Source: Lepidostoma basale
Lineage: Eukaryota > Arthropoda > Insecta > Trichoptera > Lepidostomatidae
Length of the DNA: 64,000 bases
Assembly (NCBI GenBank): GCA_022606425.2
Contig: JAHDVF020000587.1
Location: 186,001 to 250,000, forward strand
Direction: 5' to 3'
How positions within the stretch are numbered: position 1 is the first letter of the stretch; every line of letters begins with the position of its first letter. Positions 21,231-31,807 of the stretch are shown here, in pieces. A model generated the notes under the pieces. It made no database searches. It worked only from the letters and a program-made list of their open reading frames with translations, and was not told where the DNA came from. Position numbers and translations under genes: made by a program.

Positions 21231-21572
21231 AACAAACCATCACGCCGTTTTCGAATGGGTAGGCAGAGAGAATGTACCGCCACACTATTCTATTCTAACA
21301 AACTTCTCTAGCTTCCTCACGTCACATACACGCACGCCGATTCTTCCGACTTTTAATATGACCAACCTTTAAAATTTGATAATTTTAGTCATGCCATGTT
21401 TTCCTCGGTCTACCTTGATTCCTTACTCCATTTACATCGTTAACGTATACTTTCTTAACCATTCTTTCTCCATCCATACGCTCCATATGTCTGAACCAAC
21501 GCAGCGATCGTTTCATAATTTTGTTATAATATCTTCTTCCGGTCTACATTCCTTTCTTACATCAGCGTTCAA
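21231..21572 (-). mobile_element. TTAG-tailed LINE, GTTT-tail variant
   Basis: Minus strand: terminal segment to the AEEGIM-like region. The tail is AAACAAACC in reverse, linking it to the GTTT subfamily. Confidence 0.7.
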
Positions 21573-22279
21573 GAAACAATAAATAAATAAATGTATAAGT
21601 TATTTTATGTGACCAAATAAAAGATTGTTTTTCCGTATTTTTACAAGCCGGCCAACTTAACAAAGGCTCACTCAGTATGACGTCAGACCCCCTAATACAT
21701 AATAAAAATAATAAAAAAAGTTTTAAGGCTCTATCCCGGTCTCCCCGCTGTTACTACGTTTGAATGAATCAATTCTTCAGGTCTGCTCTCACCCGCGGGA
21801 GAGAAGTGTGGGTTGAAATGGGGGAAGCCGGGGGAAATGGGGGGCAATCCTGAGACCTTTTTTCAGCCCCACTTTATCTCCCAAAATGTACGCCCGCTCC
21901 GTATATTCTTAAATCGCCGCACAATTTATCTCTCACTGCGGCGCTGCGGCGAGTACTTATCTGACCGTTGGAAAAATTGTGAAATCAATTTGTATTTCCC
22001 CAAATATCCCGCACTCCCCAAAAAATCTTCCCGCGGTATGTTTAGGGGATCTATAAACGCCTTTATGTTTTGACCTCAATGTTTTTATTATAATACGCAC
22101 GTACAAAGGTGCCTACCGTATTGTCTTACATTTTTTAAACCTGTTATTTTGTATTATGAACAAAATTATGAAAGGATCGTTTAAATAATAAAAAAAACAA
22201 CAACACACTTAATGGTGTTAACACTTTTAACACTGTGGAATTGCATAATGACAATTTTTTATGAATTAAAACACTGTTT
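21573..22279. other. Unassigned sequence
   Basis: A purine-rich open stretch at 21813-22073 has no known domain or splice support. A ACAAAATTATGAAAGGATCG scrap of the LINE is at 22160-22180. Confidence 0.35.
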
Positions 22280-22455
22280 TTCCACTTTTGAGTTTATTTT
22301 TCTCGACATGTTTCGTTCCATTCTTTCTGCCTACCCCTCCGGGGAGACGGCGTGATGGTTAGTTAATTAGTTAGTTAGACATGTTTCGTTCTCCCGATGA
22401 TGAAGGTATAAGCCTTCGAAACATGTGGAGAAAAATAAACTCAAAAGTGGAAAAA
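22280..22455. repeat. Foldback repeat with hammerhead-like motif, split by a LINE tail
   Basis: Arms CCACTTTTGAGTTTATTTTT (22281) and its complement (22428-22450) enclose GACATGTTTCG blocks. A plus-strand hammerhead-like core (22394-22427) reads CCGATGA, T, GAAGG/CCTTC, GAAA, ACATGT-G, with U4 and H17 changed. Confidence 0.55.
22318..22376 (+). mobile_element. TTAG-tailed LINE terminal insertion with 14-bp duplication
   Basis: Only the last coding bases and the tail are inserted. GACATGTTTCGTTC flanks both sides (about 22304-22317 and 22378-22391). Confidence 0.75.
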
Positions 22456-22506
22456 AGAGTGTTTTCATTAATAAAAAAAACTTTGTTATAAATATCACAA
22501 TTGATC

Positions 22507-22768
22507 ATATCGCACCGTGAATGTAAAACCGAAACAAGTGCAAATATACAATTTGGAGATATGGGAGTTTAAAGACTTCATATTGCTTGGAAAAACTGTT
22601 TTTTTTTAATAAACCAATGATTTTCGGTTTATAGGTATATTACTTTAAACTGAAAATCATTGTTTATTTAAAAAAAAACAGTTTTTCCAAGCAATATGAA
22701 GTCTTTAAACTCACATATCTCCAAACTGTATATTTGCACTTGTTTCGGTTTTACACTCACGGTGCGAA
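22507..22768. repeat. Long near-perfect hairpin
   Basis: Arms of about 115 bp (from CGCACCGTGAATGTAAAACC; the right arm ends GTTTTACACTCACGGTGCG) with a loop of about 30 nt. Mismatches are few. Next to it at 22780-22835 is a decayed minus-strand hammerhead core (GCGAAA followed by ACGGCTGT). Confidence 0.75.
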
Positions 22769-22929
22769 TTATGTTTTCGCTACAGCCGTTTCGCTATCCA
22801 ATGTTAGTGGAGCCATCATCGTCTCACAATGGTCTCTCTTCCTCCTCCTCTCTGAGGTGTCGTCTCTGCTCTGTGCTTCAAAGTCCTGCATAAACCAACA
22901 ACCCACCTAATCACCTTTCCAACAATGTT

Positions 22930-23310
22930 TCCATAATATAGAATAGGAATAGCCACAAGAGCTAAACCTTATATATCTGAACTCAGCATCAACGGGCACC
23001 TGAATTCCAGACAGTCTACATTGCGATCAGCTAAGACTTCTGCGGTAGATTGACTGTGCCAAAACGCAGTCTTAGCACAAACTTTGGTGACTGAGCCTTC
23101 GCGGTAGCCGGCCCTTCAGCCTGGAACAATCTTCCACCAGACCTTAAGTGCATTGAGAATCAGTCAGAGTTTAGATCGCACCTTTTCAAAATATCCTTTC
23201 CTGATAAGAAAATGTTTATGTTTAACTAGTTCATAAAACGGAGCATTTTCTACAGCGCCCTTGAGATGAGTAATTCATAAAAATGGCGCTCTATAAATTA
23301 TCCAATTTAT
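22930..23310 (+). mobile_element. CR1-like LINE 3' end, subfamily D, interrupted
   Basis: Plus-strand frames read IYLNSASTGT-like remnants of YISELC...STLRSAKTS, then the 3' hairpin at 23255-23289. Its ATT tail continues at 23797-23806 after a nested LINE. Confidence 0.7.
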
Positions 23311-23786
23311 AATTAACTAACTAACCATCACGCCATTTCCCCGGAGGCGTAGGCACAAAGGATGGATCGCCACAATGCTCTGTCCTGGCATACCTCTCGG
23401 TATTCCTCTACATTCATACATCGTACCATGCACGCACGTCGATTATTCCGACATCGAATGTGACCGTCTTTCAGTAATTGATTTATTTGGTCATACCATG
23501 TTTTCCTCGGTCGTCCTAGGCTTCTTTTTTCACTCACGCTGCTTGTGTACAACTTTTTAACCATTCTACTCTCATCCATTCGTTCCGTATGTCCAAACCA
23601 TCTCAAGGATCCTTTCTTAATTTTATCCATGATGCAGTCATCTGTCTTACATTTCTTTCTTACTTCATCGTTTGGTATTTTATCATACAACGTTTTCCCG
23701 CACTTTCTTCGTAGTGATCTCATTTCTACGGCGTTTATCCTGCTTTCATCCTTCTTTTGCCAGCTCCGAGCTTCACTTCCATACAT
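23311..23786 (-). mobile_element. TTAG-tailed LINE inserted in a CR1 tail (10-bp duplication)
   Basis: The minus strand is open over 152 residues: MYGSEARSWQKKDESRINAV, MRSLRRKCGKTLYDKI, SLRWFGHTERMDESRMVKKL, RPRKTWYDQINQLLKDG and the intact end CAYASGEMA. TCCAATTTAT flanks both sides. This is the longest uninterrupted C-terminus of the family here, so it is comparatively young. Confidence 0.85.
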
Positions 23787-23806
23787 TCCAATTTATTATT
23801 ATTATT

Positions 23807-23847
23807 CGGAGAGACGGTGTGATAGTTAGTTAGTTAGATAATAAATA
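23807..23847 (+). mobile_element. TTAG-tailed LINE terminal scrap
   Basis: GGAGAGACGGTGTGATAG followed by TTAGTTAGTTAG, directly after the CR1 ATT run. Confidence 0.6.
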
Positions 23848-23850
23848 AAT

Positions 23851-24110
23851 TTCTCAATAGAGACAAAGATGCAAATTGGAAACAGAATATGGTTGATCGA
23901 GGTATTTACAGGACTTATGACCTGTCATTGGTTGGGTTAAGCGCACGCTTTATGTAATACAACATTCCCCATTTCACATTTTTTTTCTTATGACCACCAT
24001 GTCTGACAATTTTTTAGAAGTTGTGTATATGTTAATCTGCAACATCACCCTTTGCATGGTAGTTTATTCAATCTACACCCTAACGCCATCTATGAAGATT
24101 GTATTTTTAT
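23851..24110 (+). repeat. TTGTATCTC foldback repeat, left arm and centre
   Basis: Matches 19538 onward (TTTCTCAATAGAGACAAAG...CCTGTCATTGGTTGGGTTAA). The right arm is missing. Confidence 0.6.
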
Positions 24111-24606
24111 CATTAAGCAGAATATCTTTTTAACGCAATGTGAAAGGCTACCGCCATTTAGCGCATTGATAGAAACCGCCTGGAGATGTCACTCCAATCT
24201 ATAAGTCAGAAGATCCTGCACATCTTGGCATCTTTAGTTATGATTTTGACGCCGAAACACATATTAAAAATTTACGAAAGTTTCGTATTTTATTCCGCCG
24301 TTTCTTCCATAAATCGCCATGCAAGAAGGATGCCGAGTTCGTAAAATATTTAGCTGATATTAAATGCGAGAAAGGTGGGCCCCAGTTAGCGGAGTATCTT
24401 GATTTATTAATAAGGGACCTTTTTCTCCGGCGGTTGTTTCCCGCTCCGCCGTATCTATCTTTTCATCTTGGAGATTCTTCTCGAAGTTGCGAGCAGCGAG
24501 ATCAGGATGTAATCTCGCTGCTTGTGAATTATTCAGCCATCCACCTGTCCAAATTGTTCAGGCCGTTTATACTCGCCGGAGCGGTAGGCCCGAAACTACG
24601 AGTATA
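24111..24606. other. Unassigned sequence
   Basis: No recognised repeat or exon. Short frames only. Confidence 0.35.
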
Positions 24607-24690
24607 AGGCTGCAGCCACACCGAGGTGTTTCGTTTGGTGACTCGCTAGATGTCTGTCCGAAAATGATAGATCCTCAGCCTTCCTCCCTT

Positions 24691-24907
24691 CTTCACCATT
24701 CTGTCCTCACTCACCAAACCATCATAACGACCCTTTCATTATTTTGTTTATAACACATTTTCATTCGCACCGCATACATTTCTTATACTTGCATTTACAG
24801 ATTTACCAGACATTCGTCTTACAGATATCATTTCTACTGCATTTATTCTACTTTCATCCTTCTTTTGAGAGTTCCATGCTTCACTTCCATACATAAGGGT
24901 CGGCACC
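24691..24907 (-). mobile_element. TTAG-tailed LINE internal fragment
   Basis: The minus strand encodes VPTLMYGSEAWNSQKKDESR and MISVRRMSGKS. No tail. Confidence 0.7.
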
Positions 24908-25009
24908 TTACCTTTAAATATCTTTATCAAATATTTTTATACCATTGATATTAATTTCTTCACATTTGATTAATTATTCAATATTACTGAAAACGTCTGT
25001 TTTCTAGAA

Positions 25010-25090
25010 GCTTTCGTGTAGCTTTTATATACTTTATGGGAATGAGGTGTTTCGCCTTGCTAAGGCGTTATAAATTGTAGCTGAGGTTTT
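25010..25090 (-). repeat. Hammerhead-repeat remnant
   Basis: The minus strand retains GCCTTAGCAAGGC (stem II) followed by GAAACAC. The CTGATGA part is lost. Same family as 8488 and 49110. Confidence 0.4.
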
Positions 25091-25094
25091 AATT

Positions 25095-25830
25095 TCAATT
25101 CTATTTCAATTTATTCAATAAATTATAAACATTACAGAATAACACATCCAAATCGTTTATAATCACAAAAATAAAATTAACAATTTAAAAAAACATATTT
25201 ACAAATAATATAACAAGAAAACAAATGAGAGTAAGTCATAAAAAAGAAAAACAGAAGACAATTAAAAAAAAAATATTCGAGAACAGTTTGGTAAAGATTA
25301 ACATTTTTGTACAATAAGTAGAGAAGCAAATAGTAATTTAATACATAAGAGATAGATGCTTTCTGAGGGTAACCTCACTATCGTGAAAAATGTCCACATC
25401 CGAAGAGATGCGGTTTAATGGTATTATTGCCCTGCCCACGGGCATTACCTTAGGTAGATTGGTTCTACACAGTGGCAGGTGAAATAATCTATGTTGCCTT
25501 TGTCGCAGATAATTGTCGGGGACAAACAAAGTCAAGTCATTCAAAATATCAGAGTTATGTATTCGACCACGAATCAGTTGAAAAAAGTGAACACCCAGGT
25601 GGATGGTTCGTCTAATTTCCAATGATTGGTAGTCCAGCATACCCAGCAAGAAATCAGTTGGGTACAGCCAGGGATAGTAACCGTTCTCTTTAAGGTACAG
25701 AAATCGTAAGAATTTTTTCTGTACCTTCTCGATTAACAGACAATATTTTGTTTCATGCGGTGCCCTCACCAGTGTACTAAATTCCAACCGACTTCTTACC
25801 AAGGAATTATACAATAACTTAAGGGTAAGA
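25095..25830 (-). mobile_element. Jockey-like LINE 3' end
   Basis: Minus-strand open segment 25338-25814 (158 residues): MYNSLVRSRLEFSTLVRAP, LLIEKVQKKFLRFLYLKEN, LEIRRTIHLGVHFFQLIRG, LFVPDNYLRQRQHRL and NRISSDVDIFHDS. The SLVRSRLE...E-VQKKFLRFL pattern is that of the region after RT in Jockey/R1-type LINEs. The 3' UTR (25095-25337) is AT-rich. RT core absent. Confidence 0.8.
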
Positions 25831-25912
25831 GTAATTTAAATTCACGTACGCATCTCGTTTCTGTCACTACTATTAATCTGTCTTAAAAATAAAATTCTAA
25901 GTGAAATTTTGT

Positions 25913-26385
25913 CTTCTTCTTCTTCTTCTTTTAATAGATCTGACAATCTGTTACACAGAAATCATGTCTCGTCGGATGATGAGATCCAGCTGTCCCTCCG
26001 TCTCTTAGGCGGTCTTCCAGGTGGGCGGTGTCCGGAGGGGATTTCATAAGCGGCTGTATATGCGAGTCTATCACCATCCATTCGGGCTACATGGTCCCTC
26101 CAGTATCTTCTTCTGGATCTACTCCACTGAACGATATCCTCGATTTCGCAGGTTTTTCTTATGTCTACGTTGCGGACACGATCTCGGAGGGTTTTTCCAG
26201 TAATTGATCTTAGGACCTTCATCTCCGATGTTCTTAGTAGTACCTTGGTTCGCACAGTGTCAGCCCGCGTCTCTACAGCGTACGTCATGATAGGTCGCAC
26301 GCATGTTTTATAGATTCTGATCTTGCTGTCGATACGCATGTGCTTGTTCTTCCAGACCAGATTCTTCAGGCATCCTGACACGATA
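25913..26385 (-). mobile_element. RTE-like LINE 3' end with GAAGAA tail
   Basis: Open for 139 residues on the minus strand: LVWKNKHMRIDSKIRIYKTC, RPIMTYAVETRADT, TSEMKVLRSITGKTLRDRVR, RRRYWRDHVARMDGDRLAY and GRPPKRRRDSW. A TCTTCTTCTTCTTCTTTTA run marks the tail. 5'-truncated. Confidence 0.85.
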
Positions 26386-26599
26386 CTAATTTAATATGTG
26401 AAATTTCTTACTTGGTTTATTGGGATAATTAATGATTTTCAAATTATTGCACCACAAACTGACGTCATATTGTCAATGAATACACTGTTATTTATTGTTT
26501 TCCTTTCATTAGGCCTACCGGCCACACCGAGGTGTTGAGATACTTGTTGAATATTTCTTTATTTTATGTTTAGTAAAAATTACTAATTACCTGGGTAGA

Positions 26600-26682
26600 T
26601 TAACTAACCGTATCCACGGAGGGGTAGGCAGAGAGGATGGACCACCATACCGTTGTCCTGATATACCTATCTTGCTCCCTAC
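26600..26682 (-). mobile_element. TTAG-tailed LINE terminal scrap
   Basis: TTAACTAACCG tail and GGAGGGGTAGGCAGAGAGGA. A hAT MITE abuts its inner end. Confidence 0.6.
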
Positions 26683-26690
26683 ATCATAGG

Positions 26691-26935
26691 CAGTGGCGGT
26701 ACTCCCATAGAAGCCCAGAAGTCCGGCTTTCGTAAGAAATTTTGAGTCAAACCCCCCAAATCTAAGTAATCATGCCCCCGCATAAACCAACAACCCACCA
26801 AATCACCTTCCAACAATGTTCCGATCAGACGTAAGCCACAAGTGCTGAACTCCTGTAAGCCAGAAGAGGTTCTGATTCAAAATTTATTGCGCAAGCCAGG
26901 CTTCTTTCTGGGCTTCTATGGGAGTACCGCCACTG
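26691..26935. mobile_element. hAT-type MITE with perfect 8-bp duplication
   Basis: Termini CAGTGGCGGTACTCCCATAG and the complementary CTATGGGAGTACCGCCACTG. ATCATAGG flanks both ends (26683-26690 and 26936-26943). 245 bp, no ORF. A sister copy is at 51435. Confidence 0.85.
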
Positions 26936-27187
26936 ATCATAGGGTTCCAATCTTTTCTGGGCCACCGCCCCCTTTACAAGAAAAATAAATGTTCAACGCC
27001 CCCCTCCCATAAATTTATTCCAAATATTTAGAAACACATAGTTGAATTTTAAAATATTATTAATTTTTTTATGTGTCTGAAAACGACGAAGAAAAGGAAG
27101 AAATGATCTCTCTATTTTCGGGTCTTCTACTGCCCCCCTGAAAGTCTCAAACGCCTACAAGGGGGCGTTATCGCCCACTTTGAGAAC

Positions 27188-27240
27188 TTAGGCTCTACAT
27201 TCATACATCGTAACATTCACGTTCGTCGATTTTTCCGCAA
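27188..27240 (-). mobile_element. TTAG-tailed LINE scrap
   Basis: TACATTCATACATCGTAACA and CGTCGATTTTTCCG match the family near its C-terminus. Confidence 0.5.
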
Positions 27241-27245
27241 TGTAA

Positions 27246-27835
27246 TAGGGTAAGCAGTACAATGATTGGCACTCTAAGAAAAACTTTTCATGTTTCATGT
27301 CTATGCGTCTCATTTTTTATGTTTATGATTTTTTTCTTTTTAAATTCATATTTTATGAACTATTTAGATAACAAAAAACACACAGCAATCCTTCTGAAAT
27401 AACCATTAGTCGTAGATTTTTTTTCAAATAAAATATCCTAAAAACATAATCATTGGCACCTCGAGTATAATGATTGGCATAACGTAAATGTATAATTATT
27501 GGCACAGTAAATATATTTATTCAGAGGGATCATTCTCATTATCTACTTCTAAATTGGTTGTTTCTCTACTAATCGAAGTAGGTTTAAGTTTTTTTGTAAA
27601 TATTAAATAATGCATTGAAATCAGGTGACTTGTTAACGTTTTTTTTCCATTTCCAATTCTCAATTAATTTTACCAGGCATAAAAAAATGATTTCCTCAAA
27701 TGCAAAATATATTAATTAAAGATTTTAAAACAGTGCGAAAATTTATTATTTCGACAATTTTACAGTTTCTACGTGCTATTGAAACGAAGAGTGCCAATCA
27801 TTGGGGGGGTGCCAACATTAGTACTTCTTACCCTA
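27246..27835. mobile_element. Unclassified TIR element with internal GATTGGCA repeats
   Basis: Termini TAGGGTAAGCAGTAC and GTACTTCTTACCCTA are inverted. At least five copies of (A/T)AAT(G/C/T)ATTGGCA(C/T), in both orientations, are scattered inside. About 590 bp, no ORF over 60 codons. Superfamily not assigned. Confidence 0.6.
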
Positions 27836-28186
27836 TATAGATATGTTTCACTCAATGTAATATATAGATATGTTCGATAACTTTTAACTTTGTGATCTCA
27901 GAATCATTAGTGAGCAGAATCTTAACCTCAAATCAGTCATTTTCGAACAGCCAGCAAGCGAGTCACCAACCGAAACACTTCGGTGTGGCCGTAGCCTAAG
28001 GAAACCGGCCGCGCTTTATTGTTCAGGGGTCGAGCGAGTTGCGCCCCAAGCTCGGGTAAGGGCGTATCTACACCATAACATGGATTCCCCTTTATCGCCG
28101 GAGACGTGTATTGAATTGAAACAGGTAATTTAATAAGACATGTATTCTTACCTTAAACACTTTCTGCGAATTTATTACTCTTAACG

Positions 28187-28410
28187 ACAGATTTCAGATC
28201 TAAACTGAAAACCCATTTTTTTGATTTTTCAAACCCAATTGAAACATTTATATTTTGTTCTACTATATTTTCTAACCGATCGCGAAAATCAGATGCAGCG
28301 TTCACATTTAGATTTTTGGATTTAAAACACGTCTTAATGCGCCCTTGAGGTGATCACATCACAAAAACGGCGCTTTAAAAGTTAGTATATTATTATTATT
28401 ATTATTATTT
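28187..28410 (+). mobile_element. CR1-like LINE 3' end, subfamily B
   Basis: Last coding codons (DFRSKLKTHFF-like), 3' UTR with hairpin 28339-28373 and a (TTA)n tail. Confidence 0.7.
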
Positions 28411-28453
28411 ATTATACTTTGTATTACAACATTTTTTATTTTCACTGAACTCA

Positions 28454-28485
28454 GACATGTTTCGGTTACAAGTAACCTTTATCAA
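28454..28485 (-). ncRNA. Degenerate hammerhead motif
   Basis: TTGATAA in place of CTGATGA, A, GGTTAC/GTAACC stem II, GAAA, ACATGT-C. Stem II and III are well kept, the first core strand is mutated at two positions. Confidence 0.5.
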
Positions 28486-28609
28486 TGTGTACAATTTTAA
28501 CAGTCAAATAAAACAGAGCGGTCACTTATATACTAAATAGAGATTGAGTTATGTATAAAAGTGGAATTGGTATAATTAGGATTGAGGAGAGAGGAGATGT
28601 AACGGGAAC

Positions 28610-28785
28610 ATATCAAATCAAATCAGTTTATTAACTCAAAAGACATTTCAAACAGGAAAATGTTTAAGGCATCTATTGAGTACAGGTAAAATATTATAAA
28701 AATACAACATAGTACCAGGAACGCATTAGAGATGGTTCGACATTAGGAAGACAAAATACTTTCTAAAGTCATCGAGTGGAAGGGG
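28610..28785 (-). mobile_element. Jockey-like LINE 3' tail
   Basis: Begins with AAATCAAATCA and shares TTGAGTACAGGTAAAATATT and ACCAGGAACGCATTAGAGAT with 49160 and 52235. Confidence 0.65.
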
Positions 28786-29115
28786 TATAATTAGGATTGA
28801 GGAGAGGGGAGATGTAACGGAACATATCGAGCATGGGAATTGAATTTAAATTTAATTGGTTATTTATTATATTTTTATTATTTTTGATGGATTTTTTAAT
28901 TTCTAAAATTTCTAAATTATTTCAAGTTAGGGTTTTATTGTTAATATGCAAAAGTTCCATACCGTTTTCTTTTATAAAATGTATAAATTTTGTTATATCT
29001 CTAATCATTTCTAATTATACCCCTTCCACTTTTATACATAACTCGATCTCTATATACTACTCGTATATAAGTGACCGCTCTGTTTTATTTTATTGTTAAA
29101 ATTGTATACATTGAT

Positions 29116-29752
29116 AAAGTATCAAAAAAGTATTGTAAAAAATGAGCTTTTGATCCCAATTGGTGTTAAACATAAAGGCCAATAACCTTGCAAAGGTGCA
29201 GAATGCTTGAATAATATAGTGTAGTTCAAATTTCATCCGTGTTACTTGACCTATGAAAAAGTAAACACTTCTTGTTATTTTTCTTTGTTTAATGTTAAAA
29301 CCACTTAGCACGTTTGTAATAACCAGCCGTCAATTCATAAAGGTGATTTTGCGCCATCCTGTATATATTTGGGGTAGTTCGCGCCAGGGCAGGTTTGTCG
29401 GAATGTCTTTATAATGTACGGGGGTAGAGAGCGCGCCAGGACAGCGCCTAACCTCACCCTAATCGAGATTCTGATCAGGAGGGAAGTTTACCGTACACTC
29501 GCAGGCGTCCACCCCCTACCCCAGAGTAAGGCAAGGATACGACATAAGCACCCCTATCATTAAATTGTCTTTTAGAATACTTGTATGCAATTGGATGTGA
29601 TGGAATAGTGTAACGGAACAGAAAAATTTAATTTATTTAATAAAACCAATTTTTTATATGACATACCCAAATTAGAAATATATCCACTGAAGCAAATATG
29701 GCAGTACACAATGTAGTTATAGTGCCAACACTTCTTTTTACTTGTGTTGTCT
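29116..29752. other. Unassigned sequence
   Basis: No recognised feature. A GC-rich patch at 29390-29530 lacks an ORF. Confidence 0.35.
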
Positions 29753-30190
29753 TAACTAACTAACCATCACGCCGTCTCCCCGAAGGGGTAGGCAGAAAGA
29801 ATGGACCCCTAGACTCTTCTTTCCTGACATACTTCTCTAGGTTCCTTTACATTCATACATCGTGGAATGCACGCAAATCGATTTCTACGATATTACCTGG
29901 CCGACCTTTTCCTTGGTATTCGTTCATTTCTTATTCCATTTACATCGTTAACATATATATTTTTTCATTCATTCTTTCAATGTGTCAAAACCATCTTAAT
30001 GTTTTTTTCTTAATTTTGTTCACAACACTCACATTCGCACCGCTTTAACTTCTTATATTTTCTTTCGATACTCTGTCATACACAGATTTTCACACATTCG
30101 TATAAGAGATCTCACTGCTACTACTTTATTCTACTTTCATCATTCTTTCGCTTCCTTACATAAGGGATAGTACAATAACACCAATACCTT
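29753..30190 (-). mobile_element. TTAG-tailed LINE, old copy
   Basis: Tail at the low end and many substitutions through to the LMYG-like region. No frame stays open. Confidence 0.7.
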
Positions 30191-30224
30191 CAGAGAGATG
30201 AGTATTCAAAAATATGAAATAACA

Positions 30225-30825
30225 ATGTATGGAAGTGAAACATGGAACTGGCAAAAGGAGGATGAAAATAGAATAAACGCATTATAAATGAGATCTCTAA
30301 GACGAAAGTGAGGTAAATCTGTATATGATAGAGTGTCAAATGCAAGTACGAGTATAAGAAGTGAAAGCGGTGCGAATGAAAGTGTTATGAACAAAATAAT
30401 GAAAGGGTCGTTAAGATGGTTTGGACACACGCAGATAATGAGCGAAGGCAGAATGGTGAAGAAACGACGTGAACGGAGTTAGAAATGGAGGAAGTCCGAG
30501 GAAAACGTGGCACGATCAAATCAATTAAATATCGAATCTCGGTCACGTGAGAAGTCGGAGAAATCGACGTGCGTGCATGACAAGATTATTATTATGATGA
30601 CTTGTATTTTAAGTGCGCCGTTTTGTAAAATCAATTACTCCAAGGGCGCACTGGGAAATGACTGACCGAATAGTGCAGTCTTCAGAAGTTTCTTAAATTT
30701 AACGTTACTATCGTAAGATGTATGAATGTAGAGGAAGAGAGAGAAGTATGTCAGGACAGAACAGTGTGGTGGTCCATTCTTTTTGCCTACCCCTCCGGGG
30801 AGACGGCGTGATGGTTAGTTAGTAA
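30225..30825 (+). mobile_element. TTAG-tailed LINE split by a CR1 insertion
   Basis: Parts 30225-30586 and 30720-30825 join to a normal 3' end (MYGSETWNWQKEDENRI, then RACMTR and CMNVEEEREVCQDRTV). Interrupted at an AAGAT site. Confidence 0.75.
30587..30714 (-). mobile_element. CR1-like LINE 3' end, subfamily A, nested
   Basis: 128-bp minus-strand insertion: ATT tail, hairpin (about 30616-30650), last coding bases. AAGAT flanks both sides (30582-30586 and 30715-30719). Confidence 0.75.
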
Positions 30826-31192
30826 ATTTTTAAATTACAATAAATTAGAATATTTAAATTTGACGATATTTACGCTAATTCGAGATTTTTTTATTGTTTC
30901 GTTGCGATTGCTAATAGTTTAAGAAATATGTATAGATAGAATTATTTTATATGATCTTGCTACGAGAGGTCAAAACGTCCACCCTACTCCTGGACCATAA
31001 CAACAGCTTCCCGATACGGTTCGCTACCACGGAAGCGATCGCACCTTTTCCGGTCCCATTCCATCGCACCATCTTCCCCCGGGGCTGAACAGAAGGGACG
31101 CACTAGACTAGACAAAACTAAAATAATATTTATTTCAGAATAAGGGTAGCAACCTAAATCGTCGACCTGAAAATGTAACAAAATTTTGTGTT
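30826..31192. other. Unassigned sequence
   Basis: GC-richer near 30980-31090. No exon supported. Confidence 0.35.
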
Positions 31193-31446
31193 AACTAACT
31201 AATCATCACGCCGTCTCACCGAAGGGGTAGACAGAAATAATGGACAGCCACACTTTTCTTTTCTGCCATACTTCTCTTGATTCCTCAACATTCATACATC
31301 GTGTCATGCACGCACGTCGATTTCTTCGACTCCTCACGTGGACGACATTCAATATTTGATTTATTTGATCGTGCCACGTTTTCCTCTATTTAACATATAC
31401 TTTTCTTACAATAATTTCTTTATTCATTCTTTTCATGTGTCTAAAC

Positions 31447-31670
31447 CAGTGGTTTCCAAAGTGGTCCGTACGGACCCCTAGGGGTCCCTGGGGATCATTC
31501 AGGGGGTCCGTGGAAAATTAAAATTGATTTGGGGGTCCCTGAACAACGTCAGGGGGTTCGCACGAGGTTTACGGTGACTCTTTTTTTTAGCTCATTCTCA
31601 TTCAGGGGGTCTACACAAAATAAAAGTAATCATCAGGGGTCCACGGGATAAACAAGTTTGGGAACCACTG
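31447..31670. mobile_element. hAT-type MITE
   Basis: Termini CAGTGGTTTCCAAA and TTTGGGAACCACTG with G-rich internal repeats of AGGGG(T/G)CC(A/C). Flanking GTCTAAAC and CTTTAAAC could be a decayed 8-bp duplication. Sister of 43992. Confidence 0.75.
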
Positions 31671-31807
31671 ACTTTAAACCATCTTAATGTTCCTTTCATT
31701 ATTTTGTTCATAACACTTTCATTCGCACCGCATTCACTTCTTAATTTTTTAGTTGTTTAAATACAAAAACTTTGTTACAATTATCACAATTGATTATATT
31801 TTGTCGC

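Larger units (their letters stand above)
24607..27997. repeat. Distant inverted pair enclosing nested elements
   Basis: The 61-bp segment 24607-24667 (AGGCTGCAGCCACACCGAGG...TTTGGTGACTCGCT) is the imperfect reverse complement of 27937-27997. A partial copy is at 26511-26540. They may be the TIRs of one large DNA transposon or two solitary elements. Confidence 0.45.
28425..29115. repeat. Penelope-like inverted repeat with hammerhead remnant
   Basis: The left arm (TTTGTATTACAACATTTTTT...GTACAATTTTAACAGT) is complementary to the right arm (ACCGCTCTGTTTTATT...AAAATTGTATACATTG). It has a duplicated GGTATAATTAGGATTGAGGA block. A Jockey-like tail (28610-28785) is inserted in it. Confidence 0.55.

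Noticed and set aside
28833..29099. A hydrophobic 88-codon open frame resembling a small membrane protein
   Set aside because: AT-rich sequence inside a Penelope-like inverted repeat. Hydrophobicity follows from T-rich codons.
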